Origin: Limonium bicolor
Taxonomy: Eukaryota; Streptophyta; Magnoliopsida; Caryophyllales; Plumbaginaceae
Direction: 5' to 3'
Length of the DNA: 64,000 nt
NCBI GenBank assembly: GCA_023374045.1
Contig: CM041779.1
Location: 372,001-436,000, forward strand
Positions 22,935-34,640 of the stretch are shown here, piece by piece. Position 1 is the stretch's first letter; each line of letters opens with the position of its first letter. A model generated the notes under the pieces. It made no database searches. It was not told the DNA's origin and saw nothing but the letters and a program-made list of their open reading frames with translations. Both the position numbers and the translations under genes were made by a program.

Positions 22935-24159
22935 AGAAACCAACAGAGAGCATTTTCTAAGGTTGAAATGATGGGGGTTTAAATGTTAATGATGTTATAA
23001 GATGTTAAGGCCTTGTTTGGTGACATGTTAAGGCCCTAGGAAGTGTAAGAAAGTGTTAGAAGTGATTGAGAAGTGAGAACTCAAATTAACAAGAATAAAA
23101 CCGAGTTAACGGGATAACGGGGTAATACGGGAATAGCATTTATTATGTACCGTATGAGTTTAGTATTAACAATAATGTTTGAAACATTATCAGAGATCGT
23201 GCGTGACCCGAGCATGGTGAGATGACACGGTAAAAGAAAAACCCCGGTGAAAGGTATGATTTTCTCATACTCCGCGTGCTAACCGAGTTACGTTGATTTG
23301 TGTGTTTGTGTGCCGGCTTAATCAAGATTAAAGCATGAAAATAATCCCTTGTTTGATTATGTATGTCATGTTGTATGTTGAATGAGCTAACATACTTGTA
23401 TGCCGGTGTGGTCTAACATAGTGTAAGACCGACACGTAGTGAGTAACGTTTGGCTAGAGACCCGTAGATCGGGTCGATGCTTATGATAACGAAAATGTGC
23501 AAACACACAAACTATCCGTTAAAGTATAACGATAACGCAAACATATGAACTCCCTAGAATGTGAGGAGAAGTACGGGTTGAGTAAATACCCGATAATGGT
23601 TAGAAAACCACATTGAAACAATCCACGAAACAAATGAGAGTGGAAAGATAAGTGAACCTCCTTCAAGAGGATTTAAGATAGTTCGAAGATGTGAACTAGT
23701 GAAGAAGGTAAAAGAGACCTGAGGGATTAGTAACTCCCTTGAGACATGGTCGACCTATATGAGGATTTTACCGGTATATAAATAACCGAAAGTATGAGTA
23801 AAGTAAATGTACGGGTAACTCTTACCTAAGATTAACCAAACTTAAGTAATGTTCCCAAGGTCATTAGAAACATCGAGAGTGATGCTTCTAGACTAATATA
23901 CAAAATATTACTATAACTCCGAGAGAGGAGTGTATGGGAATGTAAGTAGTCCGAGAGCAGTCGGACCTAAGTAAAAGAGATAGGAACTAAGAGAGAGTTC
24001 CGCGAGCTAGTTGAACCTTCCCACCATGCTAGACCCAGAGTAGGGTCGAAACCGGGGAAGTAAGACTATGCTAGAGAGCCATGAGTTTTGGCCTAAGTAT
24101 GTATTAAGAGTAACAAGCGTGACGTAGGAGACCTGTAGTGTCTCGAGAATCTACAAGAG

Positions 24160-24365
24160 CTTGAGTATAATTAACCCAAGAGTGTGGGTGAGAAAACGAG
24201 TATGATTAACCCAAGAGTGTGGGTGAGATAATGAGTATAGATAACCCAAGAGTATGGGTGAGATAATGAGAATAAGTAACCCGAGAGTGTGGGTGAGTAT
24301 AGTACGAGTAGCCCAAGAGAATGGGTGTGTATATGAATAAGTAACCCGAGAGAGCGGGTGAGGTA
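24160..24365 (+). repeat. TE2 LTR: ~35-42-bp 'taacccaagagtgtgggtga' repeats
   Basis: Six units share (a/g)taaccc(a/g)agagtgtgggtgag with A/T-rich linkers such as ataatgagtatag. Minus-strand frames stay open through it (Leu/Ser/His-rich) but look like translated repeats. Confidence 0.75.
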
Positions 24366-25002
24366 TTGAATAAGTAAACAAGGCATAGTGAGGAATAACC
24401 CTCAAGGCCTAAGAGTAACCAGATTCAACTAACAACCTTGTTATGTTAGTTTGGAATTGTGTTCCGTGAATGGATGTAGATTCCTTGAGTAATACACATA
24501 TATATTGTATTTCTATGATGCATGTTGTTTGACTAATGAACTCCATGTATATCCGACAAAAGTAGTCGGCGTACCCCGGTTAGCGCTCGGGGTATGCGAA
24601 TTTCATATGCAGCGTTAAGCTGAGCCCCTAGGGGCGATGTTTTTATTTTACAGGTACACCGAAGATGTTACCGTTCGAGAGTAGGACGGGGTCGGTGGGT
24701 TGCATGGGTAGTTAGATTTAATTACTTATGTATTGAAGAGGTGTAAGACCGAATATGTTGTCGGCATCCATATTGTAGACTCGGTATAGTAAAGAGATGA
24801 ATGTGTTTGTGTTAGTATTGTGTAATCGGTTGTTCCAGTTCATCAGACCGTTACGGTATGTAAGGAAGGCCTGGTTAGCCATATGGGTGGCTATTGGCGT
24901 TGTTTCACCCCTCGTTGTAATTAGAGTTCCGCTGCGTGAGTAAGAGTAATTGGTGACAATTATGAGGTAATGACGAGCTTAACGGTTGGGGTGTTACAAA
25001 AA

Positions 25003-25014
25003 TGGTATCAGAGC
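25003..25014 (+). other. TE2 primer-binding site, initiator Met tRNA type
   Basis: TGGTATCAGAGC lies four bases after the LTR end, the standard complement to the 3' end of plant initiator tRNA-Met. The site is part of a perfect 10-bp hairpin: atcagagcga (25007-25016) pairs with tcgctctgat across the loop agta. TE3 has the same arrangement. Confidence 0.92.
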
Positions 25015-28000
25015 GAAGTATCGCTCTGATGACTGGAAATACCGAGCTTAGGAAATACCGAGTTAGGAATTAGAGACTTAGGGCTATGGGTTGAGTGGTA
25101 GCGTGAGAGATGCGCTAGTTAGGAACTTCCAGTATGATCTGGATACCTACAATACCAAACCCGCCCTCCACAACCCCCGTATTAAAAGTTCGGGAAAGAA
25201 CGCCAGAGAGACGGGGAAACCCAATCTGGCAGTGGTTAAATATTTCATTCTGAACCAGAACCTGTCATGCGGTAAATCCCGAGAACCGGAAACCCCGGAG
25301 GCGGATCCCGCTAGAATGACAATAACCGCACTTAATGGCGGAAGATTGAGACATCCTAATCCAAGGAGACCAGAATTTGTGGCAGCCTGGGGCGACATGC
25401 TTAGCAGTCGCGAGAACCCAGCTGGCCGAGCAGCAGCAATAAGGAAGCACCAACCGTGCAAGAAGGCGGATTAATAGAAGCAATGATAATAAAAAAACCG
25501 AGACACATGTCTACGGACCGCCATAACTAAATAATACCATCAACGGTACACTAACCGACTAAGAATCTAGTCAAGAGTAGATACACCCACCCTGCCACAC
25601 CCGAAGAGGTTGCAATACCTAACGGGCACAGCTTAACAGCTACGAGTATAACTACGGGAATACCCGAATAGGACTACAGAAGTAGTGCCTAAATGACTTT
25701 AACCTCGGTAACCACAGTAAAGATGTGGGAACGAGCAACGAGGTAAACATATAACTAAGAATTAAGGAACTCCGAGAGTGGAGAAGCACCTAAATGAATG
25801 ACAGTCATGTCAAGATGAGTGAGAAGCAGCTCTAAGGAGTAGTTATCCAACTAAAGGATCAGGAAGAGCCAACAAGGCTACCAAATACAATGTGAACAAT
25901 ACCGTGACCGGTATGAGTTAACCTAAAAACCGCCTGTACCGCGCACTTGCCTGGCAAGTGCAGTAAAAGGAGATTTTAAGGAGCTTTGACAAGCTACCAG
26001 TACTTAGCAAGTACCGGATGGCGGACGAAGCCAATATAGCAACTCCTAAGAATTCTGAAATGAAACCTTGAAAAGGCCTAACGGCCTGATCATTGTATAA
26101 AGAACATACCAGTCAGCGAGAAGCTGGACGGTAAGCGAGCACCGCATTGAAATGCCATGGAGATTTTACTTCGAAACCCTAGTTTTCTTTCAAGCACAAA
26201 TTTTCAAAAACCCCAAATTTTAAAACCAAACCAGAGAACCACGGTAAGTTATCATATAATGATACAAGAGGAGTTGGCAACAGAATACTTCATAGGCGTG
26301 ACCGACTACAAGTGTACACAAACGAGACATGGAACGACCGCACTCCGAAGGAGCTGCGGACCTGACAGACCAATTATGAGTTAGTCAGGTAAATGGTAAC
26401 GTATCAATAAGATACTCCATGTATGTATACTAGTAGAGTACGGAACACGGGAAGTAGCCCACTCCATACTACGGACGAAAGAGCCAATTCAAACAAGACA
26501 GTTGGACACCTCGAATGACCGAAGAATAAGGAAGCTTACCAAGATAAAGGAGTCTAGAATCCAGTAAGGTGACGGACCTAAGGATATAGCGTTAATAAGT
26601 GCGAGAAGCACAGAGTATTAAGCACAGACATTGGATATGTCTCAAGAAATACCTAATAACTGGAATATATACCAGCGTAAGTAATATGGCAAATGCCTTA
26701 AATGATCATATCGATGTTTGGAACGGGATAGAATTCCCATAGTATATCTCACTAAGAGAATAACGACCTAATTAAGTAGGTAAAGGAAAAGTACTAATGC
26801 TCTACCCAATAACGGGAGACATTACAACCCTAAACGGGATAGTTTGAGTTATACATAGCGCAAGGCGAAGTCGCAACTGAACATAACCATAAGTACAAGC
26901 CAGATGTAATGGCATTACTCAGTAACACCCAGGAGAAATCCGAGAAGGGTGCTGGAGTCAACAGTAGTTGAACGAAATCGTGTTGAGACAAAGTGTTAAA
27001 AACGAACACTCGGGTAGAACCCAAGGGATCCCACGTAACACGGGATACCCTAGATTGCCAGCAGGCATGAATTAATATCAAGATGCTTAAGGGACTTCTA
27101 TCTACGGAGGCGTGTTGTGTCAACCATATTAAAAAGCCCAGTATACCTCCAAACCATATAATGGTGTACGGAGGAGCAGAGACTTGTATAACAGCAGCAC
27201 GGAACATGGCTCGGGGCGAGTTGGCTCGTAAGCCGGTAAAACTAACTACAAATTGTAGATTTAAACATTGCCAACCTGTGCATAAAGGCATGAGAAGAAA
27301 CAGTGGACAATGAACCACTATCCTAAAGTGGGGTTACCACTTGTTATTGTAGGGCCGATGGAGCGGCAATTGCGTAAATCCTCCAGAGAAAGGCTATCAC
27401 CTAAGAATGTAATGTGAAACCGCTAGAGCGGCGTAGTGAAACTTGAGCATGTGTTTATTGCCAAGGAGTAATTGAACAGAGATAATGTGTAGAAAGGCTT
27501 TGATAGCAGTGGAAAGAAACCGAGAGAGTAATCGGTTGAGTAGTAAACACTGTATGTGTGCAATGTGGACTGCAGAGTAAGCAGCGCGCAAGTGCGCAAA
27601 GAGATTTAAAGAATGGCGTATATTATTGAGCCAAATGAATGGCAAGCCATAGTGTAAATGGCGAGAACACCTGGGCGGAAGCTAAAGTAGTAGCAGATGC
27701 CATGAAAATGAGAAAGGACAAGGTACGCAGTAAGCGACCATTGTAAGAGTATATTCAGATAGTGATTAGAGTTGATGAAAAAAATGTGATAAGGAGACAT
27801 AATTAGTCCTATCCCATGAGAGATTTACTGTCAAGGTTTACGCTTCTGCACTCTGTATGACTGAGTGTTTTGGTATTGCACTTGTGCGGTAATGATCGAG
27901 TGGGAGAGCCAGGAATTGAGAAATGTCAACGAAGCCTGTTGAGTGAGAATCTAGAGAGATAACCGTGCGGCCATTGGCTAAAGATGCCAAAGAACGTGGG

Positions 28001-29960
28001 CAGTAACCCACAGGGCCCAGGATCGATGTGTGGAAAAGGCAGAGTAGTATGAATGAGGAATTCTTGTACAGAAACAAGTAAACAAATGTAATTCAGAAGC
28101 AACTATTAATCGAGGAAGCACTACTAATGAGTAGTAGCTTGACCTCAACCGACAATAAGTCGGAAAAAGGTAGTGAATAACCACAAAAGTATACAGAGTT
28201 ATACAAAAAAATATAGATTTCCGGAGAACTGGAGGAAAATCTATAACTCATCGAATTCGCATACGGTAAGAGATACCAAGCGACGAGTGAAATACATTGA
28301 GAATACCTAAGAGCGAGTTAAGCTCTAGTTATCAGGTCACGTAGCTGAAACTAGCGGGCCGTAATTCAAGGTTAAGTATACCTGGCAAACCTGATTGAAG
28401 CCTTATAGGCTAGAACCGAACCCGGTTATGAGTTAATTAACCACATTGAAGTTAAAACACTTCATAATATTTGAATTAGTAAACCAATGTTCAGTGATAA
28501 CATATGGTTGGTTACGCGGGCGTAACCCCTTTTAAGGGGGGTAGGGCGAGAAACCGCTTAGAGTATGTTTTACGTATTGGTGCGTAAACTACTATGTGCA
28601 TAGCACAAAAAGAAATTGTTTTGATGATTGGAACTTATGTTACATAAACATATGTACCCATTCATTGTGTAATAATGATTATTGTGCATGAGTGATGCAA
28701 GTAACGAGTATGTAATATTTATGAAAAGAGGAGTAGAGAGACTCCTAGGGAATGAGAATCCCTATAGTATATGTCTAGTGAGATTAGACATGAGTTATGA
28801 TGAGTATGAATCGGCATGAAACCGATGTGTAACCTAAGAGGGAGTGAGTTCCCTAGGTGATTTTATTTGAGAATGATGATGGAGTGAGTTCCATCCTTTG
28901 GAGTTGTATGTTATGTGTTTTAATTGAGCAACAATTTGAGTAAAAGAGTCATAAGTATGGAATACCTAGGTAAAGTAGTGAAGCAATGAGAATGACAAAT
29001 GACTAAGTACTAGGAATAAGATTAATTGAAACAGATTGTTTTATGAATATGACTAGAAAGAGTAAAAGATAGAAAACGAAAATGTTTGACTATCTGATTG
29101 TTTGAAACTGACGTGGGAGGTGGAACTTGATCTGCTAGCGATCAAGGGAAACCGAACACAAATTGGGGTGGAAGGATAGTTCAACACTGATGCTGATCAC
29201 ATCAGGGTTGGATGATTCTTGAAGCTCCCTAGTGGTCACAAGTAATCACGCTAAGAAAAGATACAGCTACCATAAATTGATTTGGAGTTGTGTGATGTTT
29301 TAAAAAGAATTTTCAAACAGATTTTGAAAAAGAATTTTCTTCAAGTATGAAGATGGAAATGAAACTGGTTTTAAACCGCTATCACCCGCCGATGGCTGGC
29401 CTTAAGTCTTGATGACCGGTAGAACGGTGGGCGTGTATTAGTTTTGAAACCATTGCACCGTACGTGCGGCGGTCCTAAGTGACCGGTTGGGGCGGTGTCA
29501 GTGTGTGATTTTTCCAAAGGCAGCGGGACGGGGAGAGTACCCTGAGATGTTCCTGTGTTGAGTGAGTCAACCAGAGTGCCTGAGGATATGTATATGTGTA
29601 ATGTTTTGATCAGAACCGAAGGGACCGTGGGCCAGAGAGAGTAAGTGCCCATTTGTCATGAAACGGCCGTGAACCAGAAAGAGTAAGTGTTCAACGTGAC
29701 CGGTACCTGAGGGATCAGTAGTATCATTCCTCGATATGGATTCGAGGACAGTAGTGCCTTCTTGTCTTCGGACCGATTCCATGGAGAGAATACAAAGAGT
29801 ATTTTTGATTGCTATACATGCTGTGATATATGTGTGGTATGTGTAGTATGAAATGAGACTGACTTGTGGAGTCAGTAGGGTTATACATGTACTATAACCT
29901 TGGCATTGAATGCCATGAGACTAACCATATTAGACTCACCAACTTTGAGGACAAAGTTCC
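25015..29960 (+). other. TE2 interior, non-coding
   Basis: No gag, protease, RT, RNase H or integrase motif is visible on either strand. The longest motif-free ORFs are 25091-25474 (plus, 127 codons, starting TTG) and 26830-27318 (minus). The first begins SxSVRDxLVR, a pattern also found at the same place in TE3 (46768). The rest is purine-rich on the plus strand and co-linear in places with the TE3 interior. It also matches the minus-strand remnant at 58957-60043. Confidence 0.6.
28526..28544 (+). promoter_or_regulatory. TE2 internal polypurine-tract copy
   Basis: ccccttttaaggggggtag matches the terminal tract ccttaaggggggtagat that abuts the 3' LTR, about 1.43 kb downstream. The same internal copy occurs in TE3 at 50208-50224, also about 1.5 kb before its end. 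In LTR elements a second tract can prime plus-strand DNA; that role here is inference. Confidence 0.6.
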
Positions 29961-29975
29961 TTAAGGGGGGTAGAT
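29960..29975 (+). promoter_or_regulatory. TE2 3' polypurine tract
   Basis: cttaaggggggtagat directly precedes the right LTR start at 29976, where plus-strand priming occurs in LTR retrotransposons. Confidence 0.85.
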
Positions 29976-30277
29976 TTTAATACCCCGGACCTAGTAATGG
30001 TGATTTAATTACTGTAATAAATTATTAAGGGCCTAATTGTGCCTAGAAAGTATTGGTAAAAAGAATAAAACCAAAAGAAGAGAGAAAACGCTTGAAAAGC
30101 GAAAAACGCTAAAACGCGTATTAAATGAATAAAGGGAAAATATGATCTCGTTAGGGTCCGAGATGGATTCCTAAGGCTTAATTACGCCTAATTATTATGT
30201 GGGAATAATTCCCGAAGGAAACGGATCCAAATAATGGATTAAAAATGCTAACGGAGTTTTAAGCACGTTTTTCGAGA
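29976..30277 (+). repeat. TE2 3' LTR, first 302 bases, cut by gap
   Basis: Sequence is nearly identical to 20587-20888, differing at a few positions such as gggaataatt versus gggaacaatt. It stops at the Ns. Confidence 0.9.
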
Positions 30278-30777
30278 NNNNNNNNNNNNNNNNNNNNNNN
30301 NNNNNNNNNNNNNNNNNNNNNNNNNNNNNNNNNNNNNNNNNNNNNNNNNNNNNNNNNNNNNNNNNNNNNNNNNNNNNNNNNNNNNNNNNNNNNNNNNNNN
30401 NNNNNNNNNNNNNNNNNNNNNNNNNNNNNNNNNNNNNNNNNNNNNNNNNNNNNNNNNNNNNNNNNNNNNNNNNNNNNNNNNNNNNNNNNNNNNNNNNNNN
30501 NNNNNNNNNNNNNNNNNNNNNNNNNNNNNNNNNNNNNNNNNNNNNNNNNNNNNNNNNNNNNNNNNNNNNNNNNNNNNNNNNNNNNNNNNNNNNNNNNNNN
30601 NNNNNNNNNNNNNNNNNNNNNNNNNNNNNNNNNNNNNNNNNNNNNNNNNNNNNNNNNNNNNNNNNNNNNNNNNNNNNNNNNNNNNNNNNNNNNNNNNNNN
30701 NNNNNNNNNNNNNNNNNNNNNNNNNNNNNNNNNNNNNNNNNNNNNNNNNNNNNNNNNNNNNNNNNNNNNNNNNNNNN
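30278..30777. other. Assembly gap of 500 Ns
   Basis: Exactly 500 Ns, a conventional size for a gap of unknown length. The TE2 right end, the TE1 3' end, the start of the pararetrovirus fragment and perhaps the 5' part of TE5 are hidden here. Open frames spanning it are artefacts. Confidence 0.99.
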
Positions 30778-32288
30778 TATTCGAACAGCTGAGCGACTTC
30801 AAGATCCCAGAATTCAAAAGGAAGTTTCTCAAATGGAGAAAACCTTTGAAGATGTCTGCGCAGATCTACCCAATGCATTTTGGAGTAGAAAGCGTCATAT
30901 TGTTCATCTTCCTTATGAAAAGGTTTGATGAACGCAATATCCCAACCAAAGCTCGACCTATTCAAATGAATAGCGAGCATCTCGAAATTTGCAAGAAAGA
31001 GATTCAAACTCTTTTGGATAAAGGTTTGATTCGACCATCCAAATCACCATGGAGTTGTAGTGCATTCTACGTCATGAATGCTGCCGAGAAGGAGCGTGGA
31101 GTTCCACGACTCGTCATAAACTACAAACCATTGAATAAAGTTCTTCAATGGATTCGATACCCAATCCCTAACAAAAGAGATCTATTAGGCCGCCTCTACA
31201 AAGCCAAGATCTTCTCCAAATTCGACATGAAGTCTCGATTCTGGCAAATTCAGATCTCAGAATCAGATCGATACAAAACTGCATTTGTTGTCCCATTTGG
31301 TCATTACGAATGGAATGTAATGCCATTTGGCCTTAAGAATGCTCCATCAGAATTCCAGAATGTCATGAATGACATTCTCACACCATATTCAACTTTCATC
31401 ATTGTTTATATCGATGATGTTTTAGTCTTTTCAGATTCCATAGAACAACACTTCAAGCATCTCAAGACATTCCATTCGGTCATCAAGACTAATGGTCTAG
31501 TTGTTTCCAAACCCAAGATGAAGTTGTTCCAGGTTAACATACGTTTCCTTGGACACAACATCCATCAAAACACCATTACTCCAATACAAAGAAGCTTGGA
31601 ATTTGTTTCCAAATTCCCAGACGAGATCAAAGAAAAGAATCAGTTGCAAAGATTCTTAGGATGCCTCAATTATCTTTCAGATTTCTTTCCTAGACTTCGT
31701 CACCATTGCAAGCCTCTTTATTCCAGGTTACAAAAGAATCCTTCACCATGGACTCCAGAGCACACCAAAGTGGTGCAATCCTTAAAGCAATATACCTATT
31801 CCTTACCATGCCTCACCATTCCACATCCTCAAGCCTTTCTGATCGTCGAAACTGACGCATCCAACATTGGCTATGGTGGAATTCTCAAACAAAGACCTCA
31901 AGGTCTTACTCAAGAGCAGTTGGTACGGTTCCACTCTGGTATATGGATCGGACCACAGCTCAATTACTCTACGATCAAAAAGGAAATTCTTTCAATCGTA
32001 CTATGTATTTCGAAATTTCAAGATGATTTATATAACAAAACCTTTTTACTACGTATTGATTGCAAATATGCAAAAGACGTTTTACAAAAGGATGTTAAAA
32101 ATTTAGTTTCCAAACAAATTTTTGCCAGGTGGCAAGCTATTCTCTCTGTTTTCGATTTTACAATCGAATTCATAAAAGGGGAGGATAACTCCCTACCAGA
32201 TTTTCTTTCTCGCGAATTTTTGCAAGGAAGACATAACAAGATTATCAAGATTAATCAAGATCTTTCTTCTTCCCAAGAAAATGAGTGA
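30778..32288 (+). pseudogene. Pararetroviral reverse transcriptase-RNase H, 5' truncated and frameshifted
   Basis: The main frame (to the stop at 32288) carries RT motifs LLDKGLIRPSKSPW, RLVINYKPLNK, FGLKNAPSEFQ and the catalytic YIDDVLVF. Downstream RNase H shows ETDASNIGYGGIL, KKEILSIV, LRIDCKY and a C-terminal EDNSLPDFLS, so the usual acidic residues are all present. The first visible codons (30778-30925) belong to another frame, reading into HIVHLPYEK, and meet the main frame at about 30925; a one-base shift lies there. The ATG at 30846 in the main frame is therefore not the true start. The family enzyme copies pregenomic RNA to DNA. The last codons overlap the next ORF by eight bases (ATGAGTGA). 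Confidence 0.9.
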
Positions 32289-33606
32289 CAAGAGTAAAGG
32301 CAAACAAGTCAAAAGGGAGAAATCCCAGACATCACAAGATTACCAGATGGCTTCCCAACCACATCCTTCATACAAAAACATTCAAGTAGTCAATACTCAA
32401 AATATTACCTCACCAAATCCTTACACACCACTTTCACGAAATTTCCCACCTGCATCTTTCTTACAAGCAGCTCAAACCCCCGTAAAAGCACCAACCAGAG
32501 CCAGCTTCTCAAAACAAACAACAGCCAATACTTACCATATAAAACCCCTTCAAGAATACATTACCCTTACCAGATACACAGACAAACCAGAACAGACAAT
32601 AGCCGACACTATCGCCAAAAGAATTTTCCCTCAGGAATCCATTGGCACACAAACAATACAATAAAAACCCTCAAATTCTACGAGCTTGTCCTCATAGACA
32701 CAAAATCCATTGAACTTACCCATAATTCAAACACAGGGTCCACCCAGACAGACTACTCAAAATGCTTCATCAAGAAAGTCCTCACTCCAAAAGAATGGGG
32801 ATCCATTCATCAACCACGTTCTTTTACCATAACCCATATCCTCAAACTTTCACATATGCCGACTACCAAAATGCCTGGTACAGATTCCTACTCTTACGAC
32901 CAGGACAACACTCATGGTTTATCAATTTCCATGAGTATTGTGACAAAGAATTCCCCATATGGTTCTACCATTGGTGGCGTTACTTTGGCGGATGTTCCGA
33001 CATCCTACCAAAAGAAGCCCACCCAACATATGCCTACTGGCTCCAACATTCAACAGGGCAACAATATACTAAAGAATTGCAATTCTTTGCAATATTCTGT
33101 ATCCCCTGGATTTTCTGCTGGACCTATACCATTCAGCAGTATCTTCCAAATCCATATCCACTCTGTTTAGTCCGAGATTTTCGGGTTAAATGGTGGCCTA
33201 AATACTGGAGCAAACTTTGCTCCTATGAAAATGTCAAAGCCTACATCACCACGGGCCAAAAAACAATAACCTACAAAGATTTCCAAAACTCCAAAAAGGC
33301 TCTCACAGGGCCATCTACACCATTGGCCCTTCCAGGCCCAAACACCACCACAACCCAAAGCCCCAAACCATTGGCCATGTGTCCTCAGACGCCGCCACCC
33401 AAAACACCATAAAAGGACCTACTATTTCAAAGTTTTTAGATGAAAATCCAGAATTACATCTACAATATTCCCAATATATTATCAACCAACAACCCAATAT
33501 CCCAGTATGGGCCGATGACCATGACGATCCATCTTCTGAGGGATCCACCTCCTATGATCCAATGGGAGGACCTCTAGCTCAAGATCCTTACGAGGATTAT
33601 ATTTAA
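32281..33606 (+). pseudogene. Pararetroviral second ORF, broken by three frame changes
   Basis: The first part (32281-32664) starts with an ATG overlapping the RT stop and encodes a Lys/Ser/Gln-rich N-terminus. Coding-like sequence continues in frame 3 (about 32664-32835, with FYELVLIDTKSIEL and a YSKC segment). It moves to frame 2 (to 33412, rich in Trp/Tyr) and then to frame 1 (to 33606, acidic end DPYEDYI). Such pieces resemble an accessory protein of some endogenous caulimovirids in my memory; the function is unknown to me. The breaks could be decay or assembly errors. There is no RNA- or protease-domain signature. Confidence 0.6.
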
Positions 33607-33625
33607 ATATATATATATATATATA
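33607..33625 (+). repeat. TA dinucleotide run inside the pararetrovirus fragment
   Basis: About nine TA repeats between the second and third ORFs. It may be part of the viral intergenic region or a junction between two viral pieces. Confidence 0.8.
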
Positions 33626-33675
33626 AACGAGTATAAAACAAGGACACCATCATCGTCCTTCTCAAGAAAAACACA

Positions 33676-34482
33676 ATGGCACCTTCTCAACAAAAACCAC
33701 CAAAATGGCAACGAGCTTTCGGAAAGCTCAAATTCAAGATTCAAAAACGCAACCCAAATAACACGTTGCTCCACAAGATTTTGAAGTTCCATACCTCCAC
33801 AAAACTTACACAAATTCCCAAAGAATTCCAATTCCTACCAGACGTTCCAAGAGTTGGCTCTCAATGGCAACTGCGAGACCAGCAATATTCTGTCCCAACG
33901 TCAAGATATCCATATCCTCCATATGATGGTCGTCAAGGCCAAACGCTCCTCTGCGTTCAGCCCTATGATCATTGTTTCAAATCCATTGATCGACCCATTT
34001 ACCAGAAACTCCATATGTGGGTCCCTCAAAAACACCTACAAGATAGTCTCCTCGTCGCCGCCGGCAAGGAACCTCCAGATTTCACCATTCGCAATCAAGA
34101 AATACAAGAATATGTGGAGTACCGCACTTCCACATACCGCATCACCAGAATTGATCCAGTCTCTGAGCTACCCTATACAACAGACTACGAGTGGCACCAT
34201 CGCAAACTCGAAGTCGAACTCGGGGTGGAAGAATTAGTCTACAATATACATTACGGACTCAATATCTCAACAACGGACCTGTTCGAGCATTTCGACAGCC
34301 CAGAATTTCCAGAAGATCTGCACTTCAACCAGAATCCGTACGACAGCAGACGACCAGACGCTGTAGAAAATCGGATCAATAATTCAAAAGACCAACAATC
34401 ATGCAAGGAATCTCAATTATTGCATTTCTTTTCAAAAGTAACATTATTAGTTTTACTTTTCCAAAAGCATTTACTTTTCTAA
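33676..34482 (+). CDS. Unrecognised 268-residue ORF in the pararetrovirus fragment
   Basis: The ORF runs uninterrupted from an ATG at 33676. The N-terminal 40 residues are basic (KWQRAFGKLKFKIQKR) and could bind nucleic acid. The middle is Tyr/Pro/Gln-rich and the second half acidic. I see no zinc finger, protease, transmembrane or movement-protein motif and do not recognise the family. It lies between the broken second ORF and the promoter, the place of the last ORF in several caulimovirids. Being the only intact frame in an otherwise shifted fragment, it may be younger, selected, or intact by chance. Confidence 0.55.
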   Translation: MAPSQQKPPKWQRAFGKLKFKIQKRNPNNTLLHKILKFHTSTKLTQIPKEFQFLPDVPRVGSQWQLRDQQYSVPTSRYPYPPYDGRQGQTLLCVQPYDHCFKSIDRPIYQKLHMWVPQKHLQDSLLVAAGKEPPDFTIRNQEIQEYVEYRTSTYRITRIDPVSELPYTTDYEWHHRKLEVELGVEELVYNIHYGLNISTTDLFEHFDSPEFPEDLHFNQNPYDSRRPDAVENRINNSKDQQSCKESQLLHFFSKVTLLVLLFQKHLLF

Positions 34483-34640
34483 AAGCAAATAGTGCTTCCA
34501 TTATTATTTTCCAAAAGCAAATAGTGAAAGCAAATAATGCCTTCATTATTGTACTTCCAAGACCCCGTCCTCGCCTATATAAGGGGGCGCTCGGGCACTT
34601 AGCTCAACACAAGTTTTACAAGGTTCAATTAGGAGAATCT
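34440..34640 (+). promoter_or_regulatory. Pararetroviral pregenomic-type promoter
   Basis: A TATA box tatataag lies at 34576-34583 within cgcctatataaggggg, in the region after the last ORF where caulimovirids keep their pregenomic RNA promoter. Upstream, ttttccaaaagca-type and gcaaatagtg phrases repeat three times. A transcription start about 30 bases downstream is expected, near the acttagctcaac phrase. No tRNA-Met primer site was found in the following 250 bases, so the leader is incomplete. Confidence 0.65.

Larger units (their letters stand above)
20587..24998 (+). repeat. TE2 5' LTR (4412 bp)
   Basis: The start is set by alignment with 29976 and by analogy with TE3, where the LTR follows the same ggggggtagat. 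The first two bases are TT instead of the usual TG. The end is ...GGTGTTACA next to the PBS. No ORF above 90 residues has recognisable content. Tandem arrays lie at 22607-22934 and 24160-24365. Confidence 0.85.
20587..30277 (+). mobile_element. TE2: LARD-like LTR retrotransposon, right end in assembly gap
   Basis: The left LTR (20587-24998) starts TTTAATACCCC and ends GGTGTTACA. It is followed by a PBS matching initiator-Met tRNA, about 5 kb of non-coding interior, a polypurine tract, and the first 302 bases of the right LTR before the Ns. The two visible LTR starts differ by only a few bases, so the insertion looks recent. Long LTRs plus a conserved-length non-coding interior fit the LARD class. 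It shares its LTR start region, PBS context, internal polypurine copy and interior segments with TE3, so the two are related families. Confidence 0.88.

Noticed and set aside
26157..26384. 75-codon ORF in the TE2 interior
   Set aside because: No similarity to retroelement proteins is visible and no counterpart is preserved in TE3.
30195..31007. Minus-strand ORFs of 194 and 270 codons
   Set aside because: They run through the 500-N gap and consist mostly of undefined residues.
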